Below are positions 27,563 to 35,458 of a DNA stretch of 64,000 nt, in pieces; the stretch's first letter is position 1; the number at the start of each line of letters is the position of its first letter. The notes under the pieces are model-generated. The model saw nothing but the letters and a program-made list of their open reading frames with translations, was not told the DNA's origin and ran no database searches. The position numbers and the translations under genes are program-made. The DNA is from Alphaproteobacteria bacterium. GTDB taxonomy: Bacteria > Pseudomonadota > Alphaproteobacteria > CAAHEQ01 > UBA3637. The stretch is from assembly GCA_017466695.1 (NCBI GenBank), contig JAFTTR010000016.1, positions 68,015 through 132,014 on the forward strand, given 5' to 3'.

Positions 27563-28054
27563 ATGGACACATTTAATTTTAACACACAAACATCCTTTAA
27601 AGACAAAACAATTCGTTTTTTTAAAGCAGCTCTTCCCTCTTTTTTTAAATACGGCTTTCTATCCGGTTTTGTTTTTTTTGTAAAAATAAACCTCAGTCAA
27701 TTTTTTTATACCTATTTTGATATTCCTTTGGAAAAAGAAAAAGCTTCAATTCTTCAAGAATATACAAAAAAGGCGAGTGAAAACTTATCTTTATTATCTC
27801 CTAGCAAAATATCCGATTATATTGCTTCTCTTACAAATTCAACCTTTGTTTCTGCAAAAGTTGCCTCTTTAGAAAAAACAATCAATTTATTAACAGCTTT
27901 TTTTGACACAATTTTACTTTTTATTTTAATATATTTTGCTTATGCATTCATCACAAACACCCTTGCAAATTATAAAGAAAAAGAACGAGAAAATGATATC
28001 GCAAATTTAGTTGTTCAAAAACTTCTTCCTCTTTTAAAGGATATTTCAAAATAA
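27563..28054 (+). CDS. Two-helix membrane protein of unknown function
   Basis: 163 residues, 9 bp after priA, so co-transcribed. Two hydrophobic helices (about 32-53 and 112-137) flank a ~55-residue polar segment, predicting a hairpin membrane protein. The C-terminal tail is acidic/basic. No family recognised. It ends 48 bp before the rpsF promoter. Confidence 0.65.
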   Translation: MDTFNFNTQTSFKDKTIRFFKAALPSFFKYGFLSGFVFFVKINLSQFFYTYFDIPLEKEKASILQEYTKKASENLSLLSPSKISDYIASLTNSTFVSAKVASLEKTINLLTAFFDTILLFILIYFAYAFITNTLANYKEKERENDIANLVVQKLLPLLKDISK

Positions 28055-28102
28055 CCTTTTTTATAAAGATAATTTTAAACACTTCTAAAAAAGAAAAAAT
28101 AC

Positions 28103-28131
28103 TTGATTTTTTAAAAAAATTCCTGTATAGT
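28103..28131 (+). promoter_or_regulatory. Promoter of rpsF-rpsR-rplI
   Basis: TTGATT (28103-28108), 17 bp, TATAGT (28126-28131). Confidence 0.75.
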
Positions 28132-28138
28132 ATCAAAG

Positions 28139-28252
28139 CTTTCCGATTATCCTTGCTCTCTTGCTATCGGACGGGGGCTATGTTTCAGGCAACTATCCAT
28201 TCGGGATATTTGTTTTAACCGAAACGAGAAAAACCATAAGGAGAAATTATAA
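28139..28252 (+). promoter_or_regulatory. Structured 5' leader of the S6-S18-L9 operon
   Basis: About 114 nt between the expected start of transcription and rpsF, unusually G/C rich for this genome. It contains TCCGAT (28142-28147) / ATCGGA (28166-28171) and TATCC (28194-28198) / GGATA (28204-28208) helices. In other bacteria a leader of this operon is bound by the S6:S18 complex for autogenous repression. That this leader has the same function is inference. Confidence 0.5.
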
Positions 28253-28633
28253 ATGCCTTTTTATGAACACGTATTTATTGCCAGACAAGATTTAACACCT
28301 GCAAAAGTTAATGAATTGACAGACAAATATGCATCAGTTGTTGAATCTATGGGTGGTAAAGTTTCAAAACGCGAAAATTGGGGTTTACGCAATTTAGCAT
28401 ACAAAATTCAAAAAAACCGTAAAGGTTATTACATGTTAATGAACATTGACGCTCCAGCTGATGCTATTATCGAAATGGAACGTTTGATGCGTCTTGATGA
28501 AAACTTGATTCGTTATTTAACAATTAAAGTTGAAGAATTAGAAGAAGGTCCATCAGTTATGATGGAAGCTAAATCTAGAAAATTCAAAGCTGAAGAAAAA
28601 TACGATATTGAAATTTCAGAAGGAGATATGTAA
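28253..28633 (+). CDS. rpsF: Ribosomal protein S6 (bS6)
   Basis: 126 residues: [37 protein letters not shown] is the standard S6 start, and '[26 protein letters not shown]' the conserved centre. It binds S18 in the 30S platform. The acidic C-terminal tail is typical. Ribosome site AAGGAG. The stop overlaps the start of rpsR by one base (TAATG). Confidence 0.98.
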   Translation: MPFYEHVFIARQDLTPAKVNELTDKYASVVESMGGKVSKRENWGLRNLAYKIQKNRKGYYMLMNIDAPADAIIEMERLMRLDENLIRYLTIKVEELEEGPSVMMEAKSRKFKAEEKYDIEISEGDM

Positions 28634-28866
28634 TGGCTGATATTAAAGGTTCATTCTTTCATCATAAAAAGTCTTGTCCATTCTGTGGCGAAAACGCACA
28701 AAAAATCGACTACAAAGACATCAAACAATTAAGCCGCCATATTTCAGAACGTGGTAAAGTTGTTCCTGCTCGTGTTTCAGCAACATGCGCAAAACACCAA
28801 CGCGAATTGTCAAAAGCAATTAAACGCGCTCGTTTCTTGGCGTTATTACCATTCGTTGCAGAATAA
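28633..28866 (+). CDS. rpsR: Ribosomal protein S18 (bS18), cysteine-containing form
   Basis: 77 residues with the conserved '[51 protein letters not shown]'. The N-terminus has CPFC and the middle C-AKH, giving a C-x2-C ... C-x2-H zinc-like set that many bacterial S18 proteins lack. Translation is coupled to rpsF by stop/start overlap. Confidence 0.97.
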   Translation: MADIKGSFFHHKKSCPFCGENAQKIDYKDIKQLSRHISERGKVVPARVSATCAKHQRELSKAIKRARFLALLPFVAE

Positions 28867-28877
28867 GGAGAATAAAG

Positions 28878-29414
28878 ATGGAAATTATTCTTTTAGAAAA
28901 AATCGAACGTCTTGGTCAAATGGGTGATATCGTTAATGTTAAAAACGGTTATGCTCGCAACTACTTACTTCCACAAAAGAAAGCATTGCGTAAGACTAAA
29001 GACAATTTGGCTCTCTTCGAAGCAAAACGCAAAGAATACGAAGCCTACAACCAAAAATTAAAAGCTCAAGCTGAAGCTTTGGCTGAACAAATGAACAATC
29101 TTTCCGTTGTTATCATTCGTCAAGCTGCTGAAACAGGTCAATTATATGGTTCTGTTTCAATGCGTGACATTTGCGAAGCTATTCATGATGCTGGCTTTAA
29201 AGTTGAAAGACAACAAATTGTTATGGGTCAACCATTCAAAAATCTCGGCATTTTTGATGTTCGTTTATCATTACACCCAGATGTTTCTCAAACAGTTCGT
29301 GTTAACATTGCACGCTCTGCTGAAGAAGCTAAACGTTCTTTCAAGAAAAAAGCTGATGCAGACGCTAAAGCAACAGCTGAAAAAGAAGCTCAAACAGAAA
29401 CTGTTTCAGCATAA
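28878..29414 (+). CDS. rplI: Ribosomal protein L9 (bL9)
   Basis: 178 residues: the N-terminal globular domain with the L9 signature (GDIVNVKNGYARNYLLPQKKAL), the long connecting helix (~45-80), the C-terminal rRNA-binding domain (GQLYGSVSMRDICEAI), then an Ala/Lys/Glu tail longer than in E. coli L9 (149 aa). Last gene of the operon, with AAGGAG 7 bases upstream. Confidence 0.97.
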   Translation: MEIILLEKIERLGQMGDIVNVKNGYARNYLLPQKKALRKTKDNLALFEAKRKEYEAYNQKLKAQAEALAEQMNNLSVVIIRQAAETGQLYGSVSMRDICEAIHDAGFKVERQQIVMGQPFKNLGIFDVRLSLHPDVSQTVRVNIARSAEEAKRSFKKKADADAKATAEKEAQTETVSA

Positions 29415-29430
29415 TCTTTTTAAAAGCAAC

Positions 29431-29466
29431 AAAAAAAGAGGAAGATTTTTTCTTCCTCTTTTTTTT
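29431..29466 (+). terminator. Terminator of the ribosomal operon
   Basis: AAAAAGAGGAAGA / TCTTCCTCTTTTT with a short T loop and a long T run. Its tail overlaps the 3' end of the convergent TPR gene. Confidence 0.9.
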
Positions 29467-30850
29467 ATTTCAAAATTGATTCTGCAGATTTCCTTAATTC
29501 ATTTTTTTTATGTTCTGACAATGTTGATAAAGTTTTCTCGCTTTGTTTAGATCGTTCGTTTTGTTTCATCATATCCATATCAAATTCAGGCTCAGATATT
29601 CTTGATAAAACGGGATCAACTTCAATTTCTTGATTCAAACATTCTTCTTTACCAACATAAGTTTCTTTATTTGGGAATAACAATTTCGCATAATGCTCAA
29701 CAAAAGCACATTCTTGAGGCGTAAAAGTCAAGTGATAAGGCTTGATTTTAACAACCTCTTTTGCTCCATCAATTCGAAGACGCATATCCTCAACAGAGAG
29801 ATTTTCATAAATACCATTTTGTTTACAAAAATCAACACAAGGATCTTTTTTGTAAAGATTTAAAATCTCACGTTCACCAGTCGGATATGTTAAAATAACA
29901 GCTGTTCTTCTCACCTCCGATACACGAGCCTTATTTGGAAGAACACGCCCTTCTGTTACACTAACTGTTTCCCCTTGCCTATCCTCCAAAACAGCCATTT
30001 TTGCTTCCGTTCTTCTTAAAATATAATCCCTATCAGACTGACGTTTATCCATATCAATTGCAAACTTACAACGACAACTATACAACTCCCTATCTTTAGA
30101 TGTTGATTTTTCCAACTGTGTTGCCTCACAAGAATACATATTTTTTTTCATTTCTGCCAATGCACGCTCATATGTAATTTTTCCTTGTTTTGTTAAATGA
30201 ACTAACCCAACATTTTCTTCAGCCTTTTTGCATCCCAACAAAATTGCACGCCAAAAATATTCTAACAAAATCTCTTCATTGGCCAAATCTTCATCTTTTC
30301 TGATATAGTAATTAATACCTAAAAGATTATTTGCCAAAGCAGATTCTTTTTGAGATGCCTTATCAATATAAGCAGCTGCTTTTGGATCTGCTGTTTTTAA
30401 ATAATGAACCCCTAAAATTTCAAGGACTTTTCCCTCTTCTTTATTCGTTAATTGTTGTGTACTTAAAGCCCTTGTTAAATAATTATACCCCGTTTGAAAA
30501 TCGCCTTTATTAATAGCTTTTTCTCCAGCGTATACCAATGCAGGAGGATATTCCATTTGAATTGCTTTATCGCAATATAATTCATGGTACTCATGTAGAG
30601 GAAACCGAATACAAATTTCATAAATGGCTCGTCTCATTTTCTTTTCAGAAACATACCCAGCCCATTTATTCCAAACCAAATCTTCGTTTAAAAAACCACA
30701 CTTGTCATATAATGAAGAATCCGTTAATTCTCCTGTTTCAAGCTTTTGAAAAATTTCTTCACAAGAAAGCTCTGCATATGAGTTCGCCTGCCCAGAAAAT
30801 GGTATAAATAATGCACTTAAAAACAAACATTTTTTCAACAAATTCATCAT
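29465..30850 (-). CDS. Exported Sel1/TPR-like protein
   Basis: 461 residues. A signal peptide (MMNLLKKCLFLSALFIPFSGQANS) targets it to the periplasm. Residues ~90-240 hold short helical repeats resembling Sel1/TPR units ('PPALVYAGEKAINKGDFQTGYNYLTRAL', 'ALANNLLGINYYIRKDEDLANEEILLEYFWRAILLGCKKAEENVGLVHL'). The remainder is lysine/glutamate rich, with several cysteines (SCEATQ, YSCRCKF, DPCVDFCKQ). Likely a periplasmic scaffold; partner unknown. Ribosome site AAGGAG. The stop sits in the terminator of the ribosomal operon, so the two transcripts converge tightly. Confidence 0.75.
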   Translation of the reverse strand: MMNLLKKCLFLSALFIPFSGQANSYAELSCEEIFQKLETGELTDSSLYDKCGFLNEDLVWNKWAGYVSEKKMRRAIYEICIRFPLHEYHELYCDKAIQMEYPPALVYAGEKAINKGDFQTGYNYLTRALSTQQLTNKEEGKVLEILGVHYLKTADPKAAAYIDKASQKESALANNLLGINYYIRKDEDLANEEILLEYFWRAILLGCKKAEENVGLVHLTKQGKITYERALAEMKKNMYSCEATQLEKSTSKDRELYSCRCKFAIDMDKRQSDRDYILRRTEAKMAVLEDRQGETVSVTEGRVLPNKARVSEVRRTAVILTYPTGEREILNLYKKDPCVDFCKQNGIYENLSVEDMRLRIDGAKEVVKIKPYHLTFTPQECAFVEHYAKLLFPNKETYVGKEECLNQEIEVDPVLSRISEPEFDMDMMKQNERSKQSEKTLSTLSEHKKNELRKSAESILK

Positions 30851-30975
30851 CCCACTCCTTAAGTATCCTTTTAAATTATATCAAAGATTTATATTGTTAT
30901 CAAGCAAAAACATCTCTTGACTTTTCACAAAAAAAAATGTACGTTATAAAAAATCAATTGAAAAAGGAGCCAAAT

Positions 30976-31395
30976 ATGACAATTGTTACCTTACCCCCTG
31001 ATTACAAACCATCTCAAGATGAAGAATACATGAACGAACGCCAACTTGAATATTTTCGTCAAAAATTAATCAACTGGCGTGCAGAACTTGTCAAAAACTC
31101 AGAATTTACATTACAAGATTTAAAAGAAACCAGCTTGCAAGAAGCTGATTTAAACGATCGGGCAAGTAGCGAAACAGATCAATTCCTTGAATTAAGAACT
31201 CGAGACAGAATGCGTAAACTTATCAAAAAAATCAACGCTGCTCTCGACAGAATTGAAAATGGAACATATGGTTATTGTGAAGAAACAGGTGAACCTATTG
31301 GCCTTGGTAGATTAGAAGCTCGCCCTGTTACAACACTTTCAATCGAAGCTCAAGAACGCCACGAACGTAAAGAAAAAATGCAATCCGATGAATAA
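30976..31395 (+). CDS. dksA: DksA-type RNA polymerase regulator lacking the zinc cysteines
   Basis: Works with ppGpp on RNA polymerase secondary-channel control of promoters. The true start is the ATG at 30976, after AAGGAG; the open frame further upstream is not coding. 139 residues: coiled coil with the functional tip 'DLNDRASSETDQ' (the D-x-x-D-x-A of DksA), then 'GTYGYCEETGEPIGLGRLEARPVTTLSIEAQERHE'. Only the first of the four zinc cysteines remains (C-E-E-T; S and A at the others), as in non-zinc DksA proteins of alphaproteobacteria and Pseudomonas DksA2. The stop overlaps the maf start by 8 bases. Confidence 0.93.
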   Translation: MTIVTLPPDYKPSQDEEYMNERQLEYFRQKLINWRAELVKNSEFTLQDLKETSLQEADLNDRASSETDQFLELRTRDRMRKLIKKINAALDRIENGTYGYCEETGEPIGLGRLEARPVTTLSIEAQERHERKEKMQSDE

Positions 31396-31978
31396 GAACG
31401 AATTGTGGAAATTTAAAGCAGGTTTTATTTTAGCCTCTGCTTCAGTTAACAGACGCGCCTTACTTGATGAGGTGCGTCTTGTTCCAGATAAGATTGTCTC
31501 ACCTGAAATTGATGAGGAAATTTTAAAAGGAGAAACACCTGCCAGATACGTCAAACGTATTTCCATTGAAAAAGCAAAAGCTGTTGCGAAAGAATATCCA
31601 AACACCTGTATCGTAGCTGCTGACACCGTTCTTGCTGCAGGTCGGCGTATTATTCGAAAAGCAAACACTGCAGACGAAGCCAGAAATAATTTAAAACTCC
31701 TCTCTGGCAGAAGTCATAAAGTTTTAACAGGCCTAGCCATTATTGCCCCTAATGGAAAAATTATTTCACGTGTTAACATCTCCTGCGTTACATTAAAGAA
31801 GTTAGATGAAGATGACATTCGTGTTATCATTGAATCAGAAGAATGGAAAGGCGTTGCAGGATATAAAATTGATGGTGTTTTATCTTCGTTTGTAAAAAAA
31901 CTTTCTGGTTCATATTCCAGTATTGTTGGCTTACCCATTTATGAAACAACTCAAATCTTAAGAGGTATTCTCAAATAA
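31388..31978 (+). CDS. maf: Maf-like nucleotide pyrophosphatase
   Basis: Hydrolyses non-canonical or specific NTPs to NMP in the cytoplasm. 196 residues, normal for Maf. Motifs: 'LASASVNRRALLDE' (S-x-R-R nucleotide loop), 'ARYVKRISIEKA', 'VAADTVL' (catalytic Asp), 'SGRSHKVLTG', and 'WKGVAGYKIDG' near the end. It overlaps dksA by 8 bp and is followed one base later by the RNase E/G gene. The order maf - RNase E/G - yacG - tRNA-Phe is characteristic of alphaproteobacteria. Confidence 0.95.
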   Translation: MNKNELWKFKAGFILASASVNRRALLDEVRLVPDKIVSPEIDEEILKGETPARYVKRISIEKAKAVAKEYPNTCIVAADTVLAAGRRIIRKANTADEARNNLKLLSGRSHKVLTGLAIIAPNGKIISRVNISCVTLKKLDEDDIRVIIESEEWKGVAGYKIDGVLSSFVKKLSGSYSSIVGLPIYETTQILRGILK

Positions 31979-31979
31979 A

Positions 31980-32930
31980 ATGAGTGTCGGTTTTTTATCA
32001 TACACCCAAACATCCGATCAAGAAATTATCATTGTTTTCAACGAAAATGAAGAACCTCTTGAGTTTTTTGTGCAACGAAAAAACGCGCTTAATTTAGGTG
32101 AAGTCATAGCAGGGAACATCACTCAATTTGACAAAACGTTAAAGGGATATTTCGTTCAAACAAGTAAGAATCTATCCGTCTTTGTTCCTTCTAATCAAAA
32201 ATTCACTCAAGGACAATTGGTGCATGTTTTAATTACAAAAGAAGCTAGACAGTCAAAGGATGCAACGGGTTCATTCACAAACGAACCTATTTTTCGTCCC
32301 AGCTTAAAAGAAGAGGTTTTAAAAAAATATCCTTCTTTTAAAATTAAAAATAATATAAATATATTGCCATTTATTGAGGAAGCTCTTGAAAATAAAATTC
32401 CCTTTGCCAATGGATCTACTCTTTTGATTGAAAGAACAAATGCCTTATGGACAATTGACATTGACTCAGGCAACAGCCCTTTTTCTCTTTTTGAAATTAA
32501 TCAAAAGGCTCTTCCTATTATTGCCAAACAAATTCTATTAAAAAATATTGCTGGTATGATTTTAATCGATTTTGCTGGGTTTAAAAAATATGATGAAAAA
32601 ACAATTCTTTTAAAAAAAATTAAACATGAATTTAAAACAGATTCCAAAACAAAAATTTATGACTTTTCAAAAATGAATTTGCTTGAAATCAAACGCTCAA
32701 GGACATCTGCAGCTTTGATTGATTTATTCTACACAAAAGATGGCTTAAAAACCCCTGAATATATTAATCTATGTATAATGGACCAACTCTTAAAATGTCG
32801 TCATGGGAAACCCATCTTAGAAATCCATCCCTCTTACATGCAATATTTAACAGAGGAAATTAAAAATAATGTTGTCATTCAACAAAATTTAAATGTAAAA
32901 CAAGATTTTTTTGATTTAAAGGAAAAATAA
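31980..32930 (+). CDS. Short ribonuclease E/G family protein
   Basis: 316 residues against about 480 for RNase G. An S1-like RNA-binding part is present (GEVIAGNITQFDKTLKGYFVQTSKNLSVFVP), then the DNase I-like catalytic core. Catalytic Asp equivalents are visible in 'WTIDIDSGNS' and 'MILIDFAGF'; the family normally has D-I-N, here D-I-D. The zinc-link CPxC motif and the small C-terminal domain that make the tetramer are missing. Likely an RNA endonuclease for rRNA processing, but the shortening leaves activity uncertain. No ribosome site is needed if coupled to maf, whose stop is one base upstream. Confidence 0.8.
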   Translation: MSVGFLSYTQTSDQEIIIVFNENEEPLEFFVQRKNALNLGEVIAGNITQFDKTLKGYFVQTSKNLSVFVPSNQKFTQGQLVHVLITKEARQSKDATGSFTNEPIFRPSLKEEVLKKYPSFKIKNNINILPFIEEALENKIPFANGSTLLIERTNALWTIDIDSGNSPFSLFEINQKALPIIAKQILLKNIAGMILIDFAGFKKYDEKTILLKKIKHEFKTDSKTKIYDFSKMNLLEIKRSRTSAALIDLFYTKDGLKTPEYINLCIMDQLLKCRHGKPILEIHPSYMQYLTEEIKNNVVIQQNLNVKQDFFDLKEK

Positions 32931-32931
32931 A

Positions 32932-33111
32932 ATGGAAAATACAAAAGTGAAATGCCCTATTTGTGGAAAAGAACCAGAAACAAGATATGCCCCATTTTGC
33001 TCAAAAAAATGTGCTGATGTTGATTTGGGTCGATGGTTAAAAGGGTCTTATGTTGTTCATACAGACGAAAAACCTGAAGATGAAGTCCTTTCAAAATTAG
33101 AAGAAGAATAA
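32932..33111 (+). CDS. yacG: DNA gyrase inhibitor / zinc protein YacG
   Basis: 59-residue protein beginning MENTKVKCPICGK. Four cysteines in C8-x2-C11 and C23-x3-C27 bind zinc, with the family residues 'RYAPFCSKKCADVDLGRWL' and an acidic tail. In E. coli YacG blocks gyrase-DNA binding. It starts one base after the RNase E/G gene with AAGGA upstream. Confidence 0.93.
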   Translation: MENTKVKCPICGKEPETRYAPFCSKKCADVDLGRWLKGSYVVHTDEKPEDEVLSKLEEE

Positions 33112-33129
33112 AAAAATTCTTTTTCTTAA

Positions 33130-33158
33130 AAAAAAAGATAAAAAAATTATCTTTTTTT
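33130..33158 (+). terminator. Terminator after yacG
   Basis: AAAAAAGATAA / TTATCTTTTTT with an A loop; ends the dksA-maf-RNase-yacG unit. Confidence 0.7.
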
Positions 33159-33168
33159 AAAAAAGGAC

Positions 33169-33197
33169 TAGACATTTTCAAAAAAGTCGTGTATAAA
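33169..33197 (+). promoter_or_regulatory. Promoter of tRNA-Phe
   Basis: TAGACA (33169-33174), 17 bp, TATAAA (33192-33197), 17 bp before the mature tRNA. Confidence 0.7.
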
Positions 33198-33214
33198 GGT
33201 TTTACTTCAGGTTA

Positions 33215-33290
33215 GCCTGGGTAGCTCAGTTGGTAGAGCAAGGGACTGAAAATCCCTGTGTCGGCGGTTCGATTCCGTCCCCAGGCACCA
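33215..33290 (+). tRNA. tRNA-Phe (GAA)
   Basis: 76 nt with full cloverleaf: acceptor GCCTGGG / CCCAGGC, D-arm AGCTCAGTTGGTAGAGC, anticodon GAA at 33248-33250, T-loop GTTCGATTC, and encoded CCA. A terminator follows three bases later. Confidence 0.98.
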
Positions 33291-33292
33291 TT

Positions 33293-33322
33293 AAAAAGCA
33301 CTTCAAATGAAGTGCTTTTTTT
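33293..33322 (+). terminator. Terminator after tRNA-Phe
   Basis: AAAAAGCACTTCA / TGAAGTGCTTTTT, 13-bp perfect stem with a 2-nt loop. Confidence 0.9.
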
Positions 33323-33363
33323 ATTATTAAAGATAACAAGTCATTAAATAGATCAAAATGGCT

Positions 33364-33963
33364 TCAATTACCATCTGTTAAAATTGATTTCAATGTACTA
33401 AAAACACTCATGTAATATCCTGTTTGAATGCGTTCTTTAAAGGCACACATATCTTTTAATGAAATTTTTCTTTTTTGAGAAAGAGCTACGACCTCAACTT
33501 CTTTTCCAGATAAAAATGAATCAATATCTTCAGCATTCAGAGCAAAAATATTCGAAACTTCCCCTTCTTGCAGTACAAAATCAGAAAGAGACTTATCTGT
33601 TTCAACAAAGTAAATATGACAAAATTCATTATTGATATAATGAGGCAAAACAACTTGATTGTGAAACATTTTGAAATAGGTACACTTTTCTTCTGAAATA
33701 TCGATGGCTAATTCTTCCTTTAATTCTCGAAGACCGTCCTCTTTTGTTTCTCCACTCGACAGATGCCCACCACTTGAAGCATCAAACGTATTGGGACCTA
33801 CTCTATTTTTAGGACCTCTTAATTGTAAATAGATAACTTTTTCTTTTTTATTAAAAACCCAAAAAGCAACTGTTTGATGCCACAACCCTTTTTGATGAAC
33901 TTCATCAATACTTGTAACACCTAAATAAGTATAATCTTTAGAAAAAAAATCTATTTGTTCCAT
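33364..33963 (-). CDS. Nudix hydrolase
   Basis: 199 residues. The Nudix box G-x5-E-x7-REU-x-EE is complete in 'GHLSSGETKEDGLRELKEEL' (near residues 70-90), preceded by 'LQLRGPKNRVGPNTFDASSGG', which is typical of the IPP-isomerase-like/YfcD branch that hydrolyses nucleotide-linked or isoprenoid-like diphosphates. The substrate is unknown. It begins 5 bp after the preceding 269-aa gene and is probably translated by coupling, since no ribosome site is seen. Confidence 0.88.
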   Translation of the reverse strand: MEQIDFFSKDYTYLGVTSIDEVHQKGLWHQTVAFWVFNKKEKVIYLQLRGPKNRVGPNTFDASSGGHLSSGETKEDGLRELKEELAIDISEEKCTYFKMFHNQVVLPHYINNEFCHIYFVETDKSLSDFVLQEGEVSNIFALNAEDIDSFLSGKEVEVVALSQKRKISLKDMCAFKERIQTGYYMSVFSTLKSILTDGN

Positions 33964-33968
33964 TTAAG

Positions 33969-34778
33969 TTATTTGGCTAAAAATTCTTTTGCAAAATAGT
34001 TATTCAAATAGGCATACATATCCGTTTTGTTAAACTTTCCATTGTAAGTATCATCTTTTCCAAAACGAACGCCACTCACCAATGCTTTTTTTGAAATCCA
34101 AATACCAGTTCCTTCATCCACAAGCCATTCAATTGGTAAAACCTCTAACCAATATGAATCCCCCATTTGAACATCTTTTCCATTCGAAAGAATCGAATCA
34201 CTATCAGCTGGACGCCCCTCTAATCTGATATATTTCTTTCCCCCATGTTCATACACAAAATATTTTTTTGGTTTTAAACCAGTTTCGTAATCTGTTAAGC
34301 CAGCCGTATCAAATGTAAAAAAACGTTTCGTCTTTTTTAACTCTTTATTGTGGTACATTTCTTCAAGAAGTTCACTTAATTTTATTTTAACAGATTTTTG
34401 TGGATATTCCCCATAAAATGCAACTTTAACAGAAATTTCATTTGTTAATTCAATATACCGATATTCTACATCTTTAATTTTATCTGTTTCTTGTTTTAAA
34501 AGCACCGGACGAATACCGTCCCGTCTACGATTTGGATAATAGTAACATTTATCTCCTGCATGAGTAATTGTCCGAACTAAACCTAAATCTAGCAATCCTG
34601 AAGCCGTCCAAATATAACCAGATCGATCGCCTTCCAATGTGCAACCAGCACTGCCAAGCCATCCCCCTAAAACAATTGCTAAATCAGTTGGTGCAACTTT
34701 TGTCCCATATGATTTGATAACTTCTAATGCTTCTGAGCCCCAAATCTGTTCTTCTGTTAAAAGCGTTACTTTAACCAT
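33969..34778 (-). CDS. Hypothetical protein (269 aa)
   Basis: Soluble, no signal peptide. The N-terminal ~100 residues include 'AIVLGGWLGSAGCTLEGDRSGYIWTASGLLDLGLVRTI' and 'YYYPNRRRDGIRPVLL'. The Trp-Leu / Arg-Ser-G-Y / 'G-IRP-L' order faintly recalls the DUF6273-type beta domain found in gut bacteria (weak resemblance only). A second part repeats it: 'DSYWLEVLPIEWLVDEGTGIWISKKALVSGVRFG'. Upstream of and likely co-transcribed with the Nudix gene. GGGGG precedes the ATG by 5 bases. Confidence 0.65.
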   Translation of the reverse strand: MVKVTLLTEEQIWGSEALEVIKSYGTKVAPTDLAIVLGGWLGSAGCTLEGDRSGYIWTASGLLDLGLVRTITHAGDKCYYYPNRRRDGIRPVLLKQETDKIKDVEYRYIELTNEISVKVAFYGEYPQKSVKIKLSELLEEMYHNKELKKTKRFFTFDTAGLTDYETGLKPKKYFVYEHGGKKYIRLEGRPADSDSILSNGKDVQMGDSYWLEVLPIEWLVDEGTGIWISKKALVSGVRFGKDDTYNGKFNKTDMYAYLNNYFAKEFLAK

Positions 34779-34828
34779 TTCATCCCCCTTATTATAAGCC
34801 TATCACCTTTTTTCTTGTTTTTCAATAT

Positions 34829-34898
34829 AAAAAAACCACCTTGCGTAAACCGGCTCTCATTATAAAAAACGGTTGGGGGATAGAAAGGTGGTTTTTAT
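34829..34898. terminator. Large hairpin between the 269-aa gene and the BOF-family gene
   Basis: AAAAAACCACCTT (34830-34842) pairs with AAGGTGGTTTTTA (34885-34897). A second inner helix (AAACCG / CGGTT) lies in the 42-nt loop. The outer stem with its T run can terminate the BOF-family transcript, which reads leftward, and read-through in the other direction. Confidence 0.65.
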
Positions 34899-34902
34899 TT
34901 TA

Positions 34903-35286
34903 TTACTGTTTCACAATTTTATCTACGTCAATTTCAGGTGCGTGCATAATTTCTTTATCAACTTCACCATGAATAACAACTGTATCTGCTGGTGTTACAT
35001 CTTGACCGTGCCAGTCATCATTATCAATTTCAACAGTAATAGCGCCTGTAGAATCTCTAAATAAATATTTTTCTTTAGCAGTTTCTTTTTCAATTTTTCC
35101 TGTTAACACAACTAAAGAATCATCTTTTGCTTTTAAAGCTTCTGCAACTGTTGTAATACCAGCGCTCGGTCCTTTAAATCCTCCTTTTGAATGAGTTACA
35201 GGAGAATTTGCTTGAAATCCAGCTACTGCAACACCTGAAAAAGCAACACTTATTGCTAAAAGCGATGTAAATACTATTTTTTTCAT
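34903..35286 (-). CDS. YgiW/YdeI-like periplasmic BOF (OB-fold) protein
   Basis: 127 residues from the ATG at 35286 (GGAGG 6 bases ahead). Signal peptide MKKIVFTSLLAISVAFSGVAVA, then an OB-fold: 'GITTVAEALKAKDDSLVVLTGKIEKETAKEKYLFRDSTGAITVEIDNDDWHGQDVTPADTVVIHGEVDKE', matching the BOF family (E. coli YgiW, YdeI) in length and core motif 'Y-F-D-G-i-V-IDd-W-G'. These proteins are periplasmic and linked to stress tolerance, with a possible cationic ligand. Single-gene unit. Confidence 0.88.
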   Translation of the reverse strand: MKKIVFTSLLAISVAFSGVAVAGFQANSPVTHSKGGFKGPSAGITTVAEALKAKDDSLVVLTGKIEKETAKEKYLFRDSTGAITVEIDNDDWHGQDVTPADTVVIHGEVDKEIMHAPEIDVDKIVKQ

Positions 35287-35410
35287 AATAACCTCCATTG
35301 TTTATGTTACTTTTAAAATATAAGTATAAATAGGTTAAATGAAAAGATTTTTTTATATATTTTTTTCACTTTTCATATTTTTGAAATAAAAAAGTCAAAA
35401 AACTTTCTTA

Positions 35411-35446
35411 TTATAAAAAGAGGGTACAAAAACCCTCTTTTTATAA
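35411..35446. terminator. Bidirectional terminator downstream of pheT
   Basis: TTATAAAAAGAGGG / CCCTCTTTTTATAA, 14-bp perfect stem with an 8-nt loop. Confidence 0.9.
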
Positions 35447-35458
35447 TAATTAAACAAC

